Shown: piece by piece, positions 32,591 through 40,949 of the stretch | How the letters are laid out: each line of letters opens with the position of its first letter | How positions within the stretch are numbered: position 1 is the stretch's first letter | Assembly: GCF_902506065.1 (NCBI RefSeq) | Contig: NZ_LR732912.1 | Span: 3,501,406 to 3,565,405, forward strand | Direction of reading: 5' to 3' | Length of the DNA stretch: 64,000 bases | Origin: Arthrobacter sp. 9V | GTDB taxonomy: Bacteria; Actinomycetota; Actinomycetes; Actinomycetales; Micrococcaceae | Notes under the pieces: model-generated | What the model saw: only the letters and a program-made list of their open reading frames with translations | Told to the model about the DNA's origin: nothing | The model's database searches: none | Position numbers and translations under genes: made by a program

Positions 32591-33169
32591 CTATAGGTTC
32601 CTGTCACCCTCACGGGTTGAGCCGTCGGGCACTGAGCCGTCACGCACTGAACCGTCACGGTTGCTGCGGTCGCGAGTGAGGCGCTCACCTTCGGCAATGT
32701 TGGATCGATCGGAATCGGCGTCGCGCGACCGGTCCGTGCCTACCGACCGATCGGCGTCGCGCGACCGGTCCGTGCCTACCGACCGATCGGCGTCGCGCGA
32801 GTGATCGGCGTCGCGTGCCCGGTCGGCGTCATGCGACCGGTTCGAATTCGGATCCAGTTTGTCGGCGTGACGAAGGTGTTCCTCAACGCGTTCGTGGGCC
32901 TCTCCGGCTTTGTGCGCGTGCTGTTCCGCTTCCCTGCGGAGCCGATTGGCTTCGACTTCTGCCTGCAGCGCGGCCGCCTCGGCCTGGGCTGATTCGGCCT
33001 TCGCTTGGTGCGCACCGATGGCTTCTTCGGCTGCCTTTTCCCGCAGCTCCTCCGCCCGGTGGCGGTTGACTTCGGCCTTTTTACGGCGCCCTATAACAAC
33101 AGCGATGATGACTACGGCAATGATGACGACGGCCAGCACGATGATCAGTACCAGTGTTCCTGTATCCAT
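32591..33169 (-). CDS. Membrane-anchored coiled-coil protein with a repetitive charged tail
   Basis: 192 residues. One N-terminal membrane helix (LVLIIVLAVVIIAVVIIAVVIG), a long Ala/Glu/Lys/Arg coiled coil (about 30-105), then an Asp/Arg/Ser-rich tail with the repeat DADRSVGTDRSR encoded by a 36-bp tandem DNA repeat. Topology is probably N-out with the charged part in the cytoplasm. No known function; general likeness to envelope-stress or ATPase F0 b-like coiled coils is only compositional. Confidence 0.75.
   Translation of the reverse strand: MDTGTLVLIIVLAVVIIAVVIIAVVIGRRKKAEVNRHRAEELREKAAEEAIGAHQAKAESAQAEAAALQAEVEANRLRREAEQHAHKAGEAHERVEEHLRHADKLDPNSNRSHDADRARDADHSRDADRSVGTDRSRDADRSVGTDRSRDADSDRSNIAEGERLTRDRSNRDGSVRDGSVPDGSTREGDRNL
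32714..32800. repeat. 36-bp tandem repeat inside the coiled-coil gene
   Basis: Two identical 36-bp units at 32714-32749 and 32750-32785 (each starting ATCGGCGTCGCGCGACCGG) plus 15 bases of a third. The period is a multiple of three, so copy-number changes keep frame and vary the length of the charged tail. Confidence 0.88.
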
Positions 33170-33303
33170 GTGCGTTACCTCCCTGGTGAGCGGCTTGTGT
33201 GGGCGCCGCTCGTGGCCCGAGCTTGGTGGGTGCCTGAGATTGCTTGGGATCCACGTATATGTGGTGTACCCAGATCAGGACTTCTCAAAACGAGTTCGGA
33301 TTC

Positions 33304-33744
33304 TCAGACGGGCAGCTCCATTCGGAAACCGCACCGGCACTGGATGACCTTGGTTTTCAGGTACACATCAAGCAGGCCGTCGTCCACGTCTTCTGTGGTC
33401 ATGGGGGCGTAGACGCTGCGGGCAGAGGATTCAGAGAATGCCATGGGCTCGCCGCAGTGGAAGTATGCCCCGCCGAATTGGAGCAAGCCAGTTGTGTTTC
33501 CGCTTCGATTGAGGACTACGGCCACGTCATGGAACGGCGCGTTGTGGGCATAAGACGAGTCACAGGCCACGCATGTGTAGGACACCCAGACCATCAGTTC
33601 TCCGGTGTGAGGTTCAATGGATTCGATGGTTTCCAGGTTCAGGCGATCATTTGACCCGCAGCGGGTGCAGGCCAGCCCTTTGGCGGGCAGGTGCGACACG
33701 CCTCCGGAAACCAGCGGATTCTTCATGATGGACAACGCAATCAC
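33304..33744 (-). CDS. Conserved hypothetical protein with zinc-ribbon-like cysteines
   Basis: Up to 146 residues. Cys pairs TRCGSN, TCVACDSS, HCGEP and CRCGF suggest one or two zinc ribbons. The start is uncertain: GTG at 33744 lies too close to GAGGA, TTG at 33735 has good spacing, and ATG at 33726 is farther. I do not recognise a function. It may be a nucleic-acid-binding or zinc-storage protein. Confidence 0.6.
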   Translation of the reverse strand: MIALSIMKNPLVSGGVSHLPAKGLACTRCGSNDRLNLETIESIEPHTGELMVWVSYTCVACDSSYAHNAPFHDVAVVLNRSGNTTGLLQFGGAYFHCGEPMAFSESSARSVYAPMTTEDVDDGLLDVYLKTKVIQCRCGFRMELPV

Positions 33745-33817
33745 TCCTCGGTCAGCTCTGCCCGAAAACTCTCTCCCTCCACCATCTTAACACTAGTAAT
33801 CAGGCTACTTATTACTT

Positions 33818-34021
33818 TTAGCTTCCAGTTGCTTCCGGGTGCTCCCTGGCGCGCTTCTCTTCCGGCGTCTCGTCACTTTCGTCCGGGACGAAAGTGGGGT
33901 CCAGTTCCGTCGTGAAGTCACCCGTGCCTGCGGCAGCGTTGCCATGCTCGACGGCGGCAGTAGCCTCTGGCTCGGCAGCTTGGGAATGCGTCACTTCAGC
34001 TTCATTCGGTTCTTCGCTCAT
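33818..34021 (-). CDS. Small acidic protein of unknown function
   Basis: 67 residues, rich in Glu, Ala and Thr (MSEEPNEAEVTHSQAAEPEA), with a C-terminal DESDETPEEKRAREHPEA. Probably disordered. ATG at 34021 has GAGG two bases upstream, rather close. Similar small acidic proteins are common near actinobacterial stress genes, but no role can be given. Confidence 0.5.
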   Translation of the reverse strand: MSEEPNEAEVTHSQAAEPEATAAVEHGNAAAGTGDFTTELDPTFVPDESDETPEEKRAREHPEATGS

Positions 34022-34153
34022 AGCCTCAATCTAGGCCCGCCCCATGACGGTGTCGAGGCTGGGCAACCTTGTGCGCCGCCGCCATCTCTGCTTCGCTGGG
34101 AAGGTCTCCAGAAGCGAGGGACCCACCCAGCCGAAAAGCAGGGAGAACCAATC

Positions 34154-35329
34154 GTGAAAGCAGTGACATGGCAAGGCCGGCGCTCGCTCAGCGTCGAAGA
34201 CGTCCCCGACCCGTCCATCCAGGAACCCACGGATGCGATCGTCCGGATCACTTCCACCGCCATTTGCGGCTCGGACCTCCACCTTTATGAAGTCTTGGGC
34301 CCTTACATGCATAAGGGCGACGTGATAGGCCACGAACCTATGGGAATCGTGGAGGAAGTGGGCTCGGAAGTCCACCGGCTCAAGAAGGGCGACCGCGTGG
34401 TGGTGCCGTTCAACATCTCCTGCGGTCATTGCTACATGTGCAACCAGGGCCTTCAGTCGCAATGTGAAACCACCCAAGTAACAGCAAAGGGTTCCGGAGC
34501 CGCGCTTTTCGGCTATTCGGAACTGTATGGTTCAGTCCCGGGCGGACAGGCTCAGTATTTGCGCGTTCCCTTCGCGGACTACGGACCCGTCAAAGTGGAC
34601 TCCGATGCCCCTGACGAGCGCTACCTATTCCTCTCGGACATCCTGCCCACGGCATGGCAGGCAGTAGAGTACGCCAATGTGCCGGACGGTGGCACGCTGG
34701 CAGTACTCGGGCTCGGCCCCGTGGGCCAGTTCGCCGCAAGGATCGGCGTCCACAAAGGCTTCCGCGTAATTGGTGTGGATCCCGTCCCCGAACGCCGCGC
34801 GATGGCGGAATCACATGGCATCGAGACCATGGACTACAGCTCCCATGTGGCCGATCAGATCCGTGAGCAAACACTCGGCCGCGGCCCCGATTCCGTGGTG
34901 GACGCTGTGGGCATGGAGGCGCACGGATCCCCGGTGGCGTCCTTCCTCCACCGGGCCGTCTCCTTGCTCCCGGACAAGCCTGCTCAGGTGGCCATGGAAA
35001 CCATGAGTGTTGACCGGCTTGCCGCGCTTCACACCGCAGTGGACCTGGTGCGGCGTGGCGGGACTGTTTCACTGAGCGGCGTCTATGGCGGCCAGGCCGA
35101 TCCGATGCCCTTGATGACCATGTTCGACAAGCAGATCCAGCTCCGCATGGGGCAGTGCAATGTGCGCAGCTGGACGGACGCGTTGCTTCCCTTGGTAGAG
35201 GACGACGCCGATCCGCTGGGCGTCATGCATCTGGTCACCCACACCGGAGGGCTGGACGAAGCACCTGCCCTCTACGAAAAATTCCAGAAGAAGCAGGACG
35301 GCTGCATCAAGGTAGTGCTCAAGCCCTAG
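34154..35329 (+). CDS. Zinc-dependent alcohol dehydrogenase, formaldehyde-dehydrogenase-like
   Basis: 391 residues, medium-chain dehydrogenase. Catalytic zinc ligands C38 and H60 with E61 (AICGSDLHLYE, GHEPMG); structural zinc C90, C93, C96, C104. Rossmann motif GLGPVGQFAARIGVHKG. The extended form (VDAVGMEAHGS, PTAWQAVEYANV) resembles glutathione-independent formaldehyde dehydrogenase-like proteins. Start GTG at 34154 with GGGAG ten bases before. Its stop shares the same CTAG tetramer as the convergent SDR stop. Confidence 0.85.
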   Translation: MKAVTWQGRRSLSVEDVPDPSIQEPTDAIVRITSTAICGSDLHLYEVLGPYMHKGDVIGHEPMGIVEEVGSEVHRLKKGDRVVVPFNISCGHCYMCNQGLQSQCETTQVTAKGSGAALFGYSELYGSVPGGQAQYLRVPFADYGPVKVDSDAPDERYLFLSDILPTAWQAVEYANVPDGGTLAVLGLGPVGQFAARIGVHKGFRVIGVDPVPERRAMAESHGIETMDYSSHVADQIREQTLGRGPDSVVDAVGMEAHGSPVASFLHRAVSLLPDKPAQVAMETMSVDRLAALHTAVDLVRRGGTVSLSGVYGGQADPMPLMTMFDKQIQLRMGQCNVRSWTDALLPLVEDDADPLGVMHLVTHTGGLDEAPALYEKFQKKQDGCIKVVLKP

Positions 35330-36309
35330 GCCAGATGTTTTCCACCGGTCACTCCTATGACTGATCCGGAGATGTAGCTGGACTCTTCCGTGGCCAGAAG
35401 GACGTACGTCGCGGCAAGTTCGGCAGGCTGCCCCGCCCTGCCAAGCGGGGTGTCCTGGCCGAACTTCTCAATCTTTTCGGCAGGCTGAGTGGGCGGTTGC
35501 AGCGGCGTCCATACCGGCCCCGGTGCTACTGCGTTGACCCTGATCCCCCGTGGTCCCAGTGACTCCGCCAAGGAGAACGTCAAGCTGTTGATCGCTGCTT
35601 TGGTAGCTGCGTAATCCATCAGCGACGGACTCGGGTGATAGCCCTGGATGGAGGAGGTGTTGATGATGGCGGCGCCGGGCTGCAAGTGCGGTAAGGCGGC
35701 TTTCGTGAGCCAGAAGAGCGCGTACACATTGGTTTTGAACGTCCGGTCGAACTGTTCGCTGCTGAGGTCTTCGATTCCTTGGCCTGTGGTCATCTGAAAA
35801 CCCGCGTTATTCACCAGAACGTTGAGGCCATCGAATTCGGCCACAGTCTGGGCGATGACGTCTTGGCAGAACTCCTCATCCTGCAAATCTCCCGGTAAGG
35901 CCAACGCCCTGCAGCCCGCGTCTTCAATGAGTTGGACGGTTTGCTCGGCATCTTGTTCTTCTTCGGGCAGGTACGTGAACGCTACGTCCGCGCCTTCGCG
36001 GGCGTAAGCAATTGCTACCGCCCTGCCAATCCCGCTGTCACCGCCGGTGATGAGCGTGCGCATACCCATCATGCGGTGGTGTCCCACGTAGCTCTGCTCA
36101 CCGTGATCGGGCCGGGGGTTCATCGCCTCGGTCCATCCGGGATAGTCCTGGGACTGGGGCTCGAATTCTTCGGATGGATATTTGCTCCGCGGATCCGATT
36201 CGCCCTCGGACTCTTCCGGGTTCTCAATAACGTGGTTCACCAATGCCATGGCGATGTCCTCATCGAGGTCGGTCTGCTCCGTATTTTCGTTGCGGTTCTC
36301 CTCAGCCAT
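35326..36309 (-). CDS. SDR oxidoreductase with acidic N-terminal extension (YghA/YhdF type)
   Basis: 327 residues. A charged 80-residue N-terminus (YPSEEFEPQSQDYPGW) precedes an SDR domain with ITGGDSGIGRAVAIAYAREGA, NNAGFQ, catalytic Ser in NTSSIQGY and YAATK, ending VTGGKHLA. Such long SDRs are general-stress aldehyde/glucose-type dehydrogenases in Gram-positives. Start ATG at 36309. Convergent with the zinc ADH, overlapping 4 bp. Confidence 0.87.
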   Translation of the reverse strand: MAEENRNENTEQTDLDEDIAMALVNHVIENPEESEGESDPRSKYPSEEFEPQSQDYPGWTEAMNPRPDHGEQSYVGHHRMMGMRTLITGGDSGIGRAVAIAYAREGADVAFTYLPEEEQDAEQTVQLIEDAGCRALALPGDLQDEEFCQDVIAQTVAEFDGLNVLVNNAGFQMTTGQGIEDLSSEQFDRTFKTNVYALFWLTKAALPHLQPGAAIINTSSIQGYHPSPSLMDYAATKAAINSLTFSLAESLGPRGIRVNAVAPGPVWTPLQPPTQPAEKIEKFGQDTPLGRAGQPAELAATYVLLATEESSYISGSVIGVTGGKHLA

Positions 36310-36418
36310 GCCATAAGTGTAAGCAGGCTTACCATTTTTGGGGGTGTGTTCAGGAAGTACCCAGAATTGCTCGTTAGCCTAGCGATTGTCAGTGTTGGAC
36401 TACATCGAAGGAGGTCCC

Positions 36419-36604
36419 ATGGGACTCGGAGACAAGATCAGCAATAAGGCACAGGAAGTCACGGGCAAGGCGAAGGAAGCCTTGGGTGACGCCACGAACA
36501 ACGAGAAGCTGCAGGCCGAAGGCGTCGCTGATCAGGCGGCGGCAAAGACCAAGCAGGCGGGCGAGAACGTCAAGGACACCGCGAAGGACGCCTTCGACAA
36601 GTAA
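36419..36604 (+). CDS. CsbD-family stress protein
   Basis: 61 residues, matching the CsbD family (MGLGDKISNKAQEVTGKAKEALG, DQAAAKTKQAGENVKD). CsbD proteins are abundant, helical, hydrophilic general-stress proteins with no known reaction. ATG at 36419 has a strong GAAGGAGG. Followed by a perfect hairpin at 36661. Confidence 0.92.
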   Translation: MGLGDKISNKAQEVTGKAKEALGDATNNEKLQAEGVADQAAAKTKQAGENVKDTAKDAFDK

Positions 36605-36660
36605 GCCCCACGGCAACACGCAGCTTGACGAACACACAAAACTAAAAAATCACACAGCAC

Positions 36661-36696
36661 AACGCCCCGGCTCCCCCCAAAGGAAGCCGGGGCGTT
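36661..36696. terminator. Hairpin terminator after csbD-like gene
   Basis: AACGCCCCGGCT and AGCCGGGGCGTT form a perfect 12-bp stem with a 12-base loop, 57 bp after the CsbD stop. T-runs are weak on the plus strand. Confidence 0.65.
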
Positions 36697-36717
36697 CGCG
36701 TGCACTTAAGTCGTGTG

Positions 36718-36786
36718 CACCCAAGTAGGGGACAGCACATGCTCCAATGAGCACTCAACAGAGCAGGTGCTGTCCCTCAGTTGGGT
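36718..36786. repeat. Family R3 palindromic repeat, copy 2 (69 bp)
   Basis: Shares GGGGACAGCACATGCTCCAA, then TGA, and the right arm GTGCTGTCCC...AGTTGGGT with the copy at 30563. The inner stem has decayed (GAGCA kept, ATTG lost), while the outer arms still pair. Lies 11 bp past the NCS1 permease stop. Confidence 0.8.
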
Positions 36787-36796
36787 CAGGGAGGGC

Positions 36797-38566
36797 TTAC
36801 TTTTGGGCCGGCAGCACCAGCTCGCCCGACTTATCCGTGGACAAGGCGAGGGACGAGATGTACTGAGGTTCGCCGTCGGGCCTGTCCTGAGCCGAGCGGA
36901 GCATGTCCGGGCGTTCGAACTCAATGCCCGTCACGTGGCAGAGCAACTTGGCGTCGCTGGGGTTTCCGTCGGCATCGAACATGGGGAGATCTATGCCGTC
37001 GTCGGTGCGGCGCAGGTAGTAGCGGCCCTTGGTCAGCAAAGCCAGCACCGGCGGCAGCACCAAGGCCAGGCCCACGGCGAAGATGGGTGAGAACGGCTGG
37101 ACAGCTGCACCGAATGCCCCGAAGAACACCGCGATGGAAACGCCTGCGGAGACCAGCATGGACACGAAGCCCACCGGGTTCACGGCGTACAGCATCCCGC
37201 GGCGGAACTCCGGAACCTTGGGCGAGATCTTCAGCAGGTACTTGTTGATGGCGATATCCGAAGCCACTGTGACTACCCAGGCCATGGCGCAGTTGGCGTA
37301 GAAACCCAGGATGGTGTTGAGGAACTCGAACATGTTCGACTCCATCAGGATCAGCGCAATGACCAGGTTGACCACCACGAACACCATCCGGCCCGGGTAG
37401 GTCTTGGTGATGCGTGTGAAGGAGTTGGTCCAGGCCAGCGAACCGGAGTAAGCGTTGGTGACGTTGATCTTGATCTGTGAAATGACCACGAGTACCACTG
37501 CCAAGGTCATTGCGAGCCAGGCCGGCATCATCTCTTCGTACACGCCAAGGAACTGGTGGACAGGCTCATTCGCGGAAGAAGCAGCTGCGGGGTCGAGCTT
37601 GGCAATGAGGTAGATCGCAATGAAGAGGCCGATGATCTGCTTGATGGCGCCGAAAATCACCCATCCCGGTCCGGCGAGGATCACCGCACGCCACCAGGCA
37701 CCCTTGTTTTCGGCGGTCTTGGGCGGCATGAAGCGGAGGTAGTCGATCTGTTCAGCGATCTGCGCCATCAGGGACAGGCACACACCTGCGGCGAGCATCA
37801 CCGAGGCCATATTGGGACCGCCCTCTCCGGACGCGCCGGTGAAAGCGAAGAAGGCATCGATGCTTTCCGGATGGGACAGGAGCAGGTAGCCCACCGGAAC
37901 CACCATGAGCAGCAGCCACAGGGGCGTGGTCCATACCTGCAACGTGGCCAGCGTCTTCATTCCGTAAATCACCAGCGGAATGATGATGATGGTGGACACT
38001 GCGTAGCCGATCCACTGCGGGATGCCCAGGCCCAACTGGAGCCCCTGGGCCATGATGGAGCCTTCCAGGGCGAAGAAGATGAACGTGAAGGTGGCAAAGA
38101 TGATGTTGGTGACCACTGAGCCGTAGTAGCCAAAGCCCGAGCCGCGCGTGATCAGGTCCAAGTCGATGTTGTAGCGCGCTGCATAGTAGGCCAAGGGGAA
38201 ACCTGTGGCGAAGATGATTACTGCGGCCACGATGATGCCGAAGATTGCGTTCACGGTCCCGTACGCAATGCCAATATTGGCGCCGATGGAGAAGTCAGCC
38301 AAGTAGGCGATGCCGCCCAAGGCACTGGTGGCCACCACTCCGGCGCTCCACTTGCGGTAGGACCGCGGTGCGAACCGGAGTGTGTAATCCTCCAGGCTCT
38401 CCTTCGCGGCGCTCAGTGCGTCAGCATTGCCGGGGCCCGTTGCGCCTGGTGCCCCGCTTCCTGCTGCTCGGCTTCCGGTGGCGCCGATTCCGGTAGGGCC
38501 GACGACGCCGGTTCCAGCCGCCGTCGTCGGCTCCAATGTTGCGGTACTTGTCTTATCGTCACTCAT
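36797..38566 (-). CDS. NCS1-family purine/cytosine permease
   Basis: 589 residues, about 12 membrane helices. NCS1 features: [34 protein letters not shown] and [18 protein letters not shown] 45-residue Gly/Ala/Thr-rich N-terminus precedes the first helix and a soluble tail of about 70 residues follows the last. Probably imports a nucleobase or related compound (cytosine, allantoin, hydantoin). No good SD is seen; the ATG at 38566 overlaps the stop of a small upstream frame by ATGA, suggesting coupling. Confidence 0.87.
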   Translation of the reverse strand: MSDDKTSTATLEPTTAAGTGVVGPTGIGATGSRAAGSGAPGATGPGNADALSAAKESLEDYTLRFAPRSYRKWSAGVVATSALGGIAYLADFSIGANIGIAYGTVNAIFGIIVAAVIIFATGFPLAYYAARYNIDLDLITRGSGFGYYGSVVTNIIFATFTFIFFALEGSIMAQGLQLGLGIPQWIGYAVSTIIIIPLVIYGMKTLATLQVWTTPLWLLLMVVPVGYLLLSHPESIDAFFAFTGASGEGGPNMASVMLAAGVCLSLMAQIAEQIDYLRFMPPKTAENKGAWWRAVILAGPGWVIFGAIKQIIGLFIAIYLIAKLDPAAASSANEPVHQFLGVYEEMMPAWLAMTLAVVLVVISQIKINVTNAYSGSLAWTNSFTRITKTYPGRMVFVVVNLVIALILMESNMFEFLNTILGFYANCAMAWVVTVASDIAINKYLLKISPKVPEFRRGMLYAVNPVGFVSMLVSAGVSIAVFFGAFGAAVQPFSPIFAVGLALVLPPVLALLTKGRYYLRRTDDGIDLPMFDADGNPSDAKLLCHVTGIEFERPDMLRSAQDRPDGEPQYISSLALSTDKSGELVLPAQK

Positions 38567-38763
38567 TCGTGGTCGCTTTCGTCCGGGGAGGGTGCTTCGC
38601 CCACGACGCTAGTCACGCAGCGCGTCAATTCAGTCACGTGCATGTTTCGCAGCTGTAACTTCTGCACCAGGGGCCTCGCGCGTTCACCGCCAAAATCCGG
38701 TGCGGCCGTTTGTACCCACCCCACAAAATCGCCGTTCACCTGCACGGATACCGTCAAGGACAT
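38563..38763 (-). CDS. Candidate small gene translationally coupled to the permease
   Basis: 66 residues from ATG at 38763 ([20 protein letters not shown]), ending SPDESDHE. No recognised family. Support: codon third positions are GC-biased, and the TGA overlaps the permease ATG by 4 bases while the permease has no SD of its own. Against: its start overlaps that of divergent bioB, and SD is weak. It may be a leader peptide or nothing. Confidence 0.3.
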   Translation of the reverse strand: MSLTVSVQVNGDFVGWVQTAAPDFGGERARPLVQKLQLRNMHVTELTRCVTSVVGEAPSPDESDHE

Positions 38764-39793
38764 GACCATCCAAGCAAAAGAAACAAGGGAAACAGCTCCC
38801 TACGCCATCCTTAACATCGCCCGGCAGCAAGTGCTGGAACGAGGCGAGGGCCTGAACGAACAGCAGCTGATCAAAATCCTGGAGCTTCCGGACGAAGCCA
38901 TTTCCGAAGCCCTGCAGCTGGCTCATGAGGTTCGCCTCAAGCACTGCGGCGAGGACGTGGAAGTGGAAGGCATCATCTCCATAAAAACCGGAGGCTGCCC
39001 TGAGGACTGTCATTTCTGCAGCCAGTCCGGCCTGTTCGACTCCCCTGTTCGCGGTGTGTGGCTGGACATCCCCGAGCTGGTCAAAGCCGCCAAGGAAACC
39101 GCCGCTACCGGTGCCACCGAGTTCTGCATCGTGGCGGCCGTGCGAGGTCCTGATATCAAGCTCATGAACCAGATCAAGTTCGCCATTGACCGCATCAATG
39201 AAGAAGTGGACATCAACATCGCCTGCTCCCTGGGCATGCTCACACAACGCCAGGTGGACCAGCTGGCCGGGTGGGGTGTCCACCGCTACAACCACAACCT
39301 GGAAACGGCCCGCAGCTACTTCCCCGAAGTGGTGACCACGCACAGCTACGAGGAACGACTGGAAACCTGCGCCATGGTGAAGGCCGCCGGTATGGAACTG
39401 TGCTGTGGAGCGCTGATCGGCATGGGCGAATCGCTGGCACAACGGGCCGAACTCGCGGCCCAGCTCGCCGCCCTCGAACCGCACGAGGTTCCCCTGAACT
39501 TCCTCAACCCGCGCCCCGGCACACCCTTGGAAAACCACGGCATCATGGACGGCAAAGACGCCCTCCGCGCCATCGCCGCTTTCCGGCTCGCGATGCCGCG
39601 CACCGTGCTCCGCTACGCCGGCGGGCGCGAACTGACCCTCGGCGATCTCGGCACCCGGGAGGGCCTCCTCGGCGGCATCAACGCCGTCATTGTGGGCAAC
39701 TACCTCACCACCCTGGGCCGGCCGGCAAACGCCGACCTCAACCTCCTTGTGGAGCTCAACATGCCCATCAAGGAATTTCAGAAGTCGCTGTGA
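38762..39793 (+). CDS. bioB: Biotin synthase
   Basis: 343 residues, radical-SAM enzyme inserting sulfur into dethiobiotin. The radical-SAM cluster is C79-x3-C83-x2-C86 (CPEDCHFC). Further BioB motifs: [29 protein letters not shown], and [11 protein letters not shown], with Arg in RYAGGRE. The start at 38762 fits the family; AAGGA is one base from it, so an alternative is a longer reading from 38642. It overlaps by 4 bases with the auxiliary-protein gene. No other bio genes are seen in the window. Confidence 0.95.
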   Translation: MTIQAKETRETAPYAILNIARQQVLERGEGLNEQQLIKILELPDEAISEALQLAHEVRLKHCGEDVEVEGIISIKTGGCPEDCHFCSQSGLFDSPVRGVWLDIPELVKAAKETAATGATEFCIVAAVRGPDIKLMNQIKFAIDRINEEVDINIACSLGMLTQRQVDQLAGWGVHRYNHNLETARSYFPEVVTTHSYEERLETCAMVKAAGMELCCGALIGMGESLAQRAELAAQLAALEPHEVPLNFLNPRPGTPLENHGIMDGKDALRAIAAFRLAMPRTVLRYAGGRELTLGDLGTREGLLGGINAVIVGNYLTTLGRPANADLNLLVELNMPIKEFQKSL

Positions 39794-40065
39794 ACGCTGC
39801 GGTCTCACAGCAGTATTGCGGCCACTGCGGCGGAGGCAGTAGTGATGACCCCGGCGGAGGCGAGGACAGGCGCGGTGCTGAAGGTTCGACGTCGGACGCT
39901 CACCGCAGCTGCCGACAACACCTGGGCATGGAGCCACCGCGCTTTTGCCCCCAGTGCCGCCGCCGCATGAAAGTACAGGTCACACCTTTGGGTTGGACCG
40001 CGGTGTGTTCCCGGCACGGCCTGACGAGTTTTTGTACAGATACCGCCCCTAACAGCACCTCGTAA
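39790..40065 (+). CDS. bsaP: Biotin synthase auxiliary protein
   Basis: 91 residues from GTG at 39790, which overlaps the bioB stop (GTGA). Cys residues at 10, 13, 41, 53, 56, 73 and 82; motifs [20 protein letters not shown] and [10 protein letters not shown] match the actinobacterial protein (Rv1590 type) reported to be needed by biotin synthases for activity. It probably carries an iron-sulfur cluster. The last 13 codons ([12 protein letters not shown] and stop) are read from inside a 63-bp palindromic repeat, so the C-terminus is probably not family-conserved. Confidence 0.85.
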   Translation: MNAAVSQQYCGHCGGGSSDDPGGGEDRRGAEGSTSDAHRSCRQHLGMEPPRFCPQCRRRMKVQVTPLGWTAVCSRHGLTSFCTDTAPNSTS

Positions 40066-40088
40066 GGGCGGTATCTGTACAAGAACTC
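40026..40088. repeat. Family R2 palindromic repeat, copy 2 (63 bp)
   Basis: Arms GAGTTTTTGTACAGATACCG then CCC, and GGGCGGTATCTGTACAAGAA then CTC, pair at 22 of 23 positions with a 16-17 base loop. It contains the bsaP stop and ends 18 bp before vsr. This is the most intact copy. Confidence 0.87.
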
Positions 40089-40106
40089 CCTGGGTAGGCT
40101 GGATGC

Positions 40107-40547
40107 ATGGCTGAGAGCCGGGACCTTTTGACGCGGGAGCAGCGCAGCCGGAACATGTCAAAAATCCGCGGAAAGAACACCAAACCTGAGCTGTTGGTCC
40201 GCAGGCTCCTGCACGCAAGAGGCTACCGCTACCGCTTGCACGGACAATCCGGAGCAGTGAAGCTGCCGGGTCGCCCGGACCTGGTGTTCGCGGGCAGGCG
40301 CAAGGTCATTTTCGTTAATGGTTGCTTCTGGCACTTCCACCATTGCAAAGCAGGGCAGCACGCCCCGGCAGCAAATGCGGAGTTCTGGGAAGCGAAACGA
40401 ACACGAACCCGCGAGCGGGATGCGTTGCAGCGGGAACAGTTGGCGGCTGCCGGCTGGGAAGTGCTCACCGTGTGGGAGTGCCAGCTCAAGGACACATCCG
40501 TGCTTGAGGACCGGCTCACGGCTTTCCTGGAATCCGGGAAGGACTGA
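40107..40547 (+). CDS. vsr: Very-short-patch mismatch repair endonuclease
   Basis: 146 residues, PD-(D/E)xK-related Vsr fold. Motifs RSRNMSKIRGKNTKPELLVRRLLHARGYRYRLH in outline, LPGRPDLVF with the catalytic Asp, VIFVNGCFWHFHHC (zinc-site His/Cys) and VWECQL. Vsr nicks 5' of T:G mismatches from deaminated 5-methylcytosine. No Dcm-type methyltransferase is in the window, so its partner is elsewhere or lost. 42 bp after bsaP. Confidence 0.92.
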   Translation: MAESRDLLTREQRSRNMSKIRGKNTKPELLVRRLLHARGYRYRLHGQSGAVKLPGRPDLVFAGRRKVIFVNGCFWHFHHCKAGQHAPAANAEFWEAKRTRTRERDALQREQLAAAGWEVLTVWECQLKDTSVLEDRLTAFLESGKD

Positions 40548-40573
40548 ACCGGCGCATTGCCGGGGGCCGTTAC

Positions 40574-40759
40574 CTAGGGCGTGGTGGTGGGCACTGTTGT
40601 GGTGGTGGGCGCGGAATTCACTGACGAATCACTGACGGTAGCTTGGGAGCTCTGGTGCCAGAGTGCGAAGGCAGCCGAGCCGCCAATGCCAAGAAGGACC
40701 GTCATGCAGACCACAATGAGGAGCATGAGGCCCGGTGACGGGCGAGCACCACTGTCCAT
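40574..40759 (-). CDS. Small membrane protein with Ser/Thr-rich tail
   Basis: 61 residues: one membrane helix (LMLLIVVCMTVLLGIGGSAAFALW) then a Ser/Thr/Val tail ending TTTTVPTTTP. Likely a membrane-anchored protein with an outside tail. Function unknown. Convergent with vsr, 26 bp apart. Confidence 0.6.
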   Translation of the reverse strand: MDSGARPSPGLMLLIVVCMTVLLGIGGSAAFALWHQSSQATVSDSSVNSAPTTTTVPTTTP

Positions 40760-40949
40760 CTTGATCCCCGTTCCCTGGTTCAGCCTGGATAGGCCCAGGT
40801 CTGCTTTTAACTACTTTGTGGGGGACAGATCAAGAGTGCCTCTGAGTCCGCTCAAGATTGGATCAATCTTTGAATTTATGGCGTTGGGGTAGTTCCATGG
40901 GTCCTACTGTTGAGTGGTGAATCTTTTGTTTGGAGGCGGGAGGGGTTTG

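Noticed and set aside
32714..32800. CRISPR-like array
   Set aside because: Units are directly adjacent without spacers and lie in a coding frame.
38684..39937. 417-residue leftward frame across bioB
   Set aside because: Antisense shadow of a clear radical-SAM gene.
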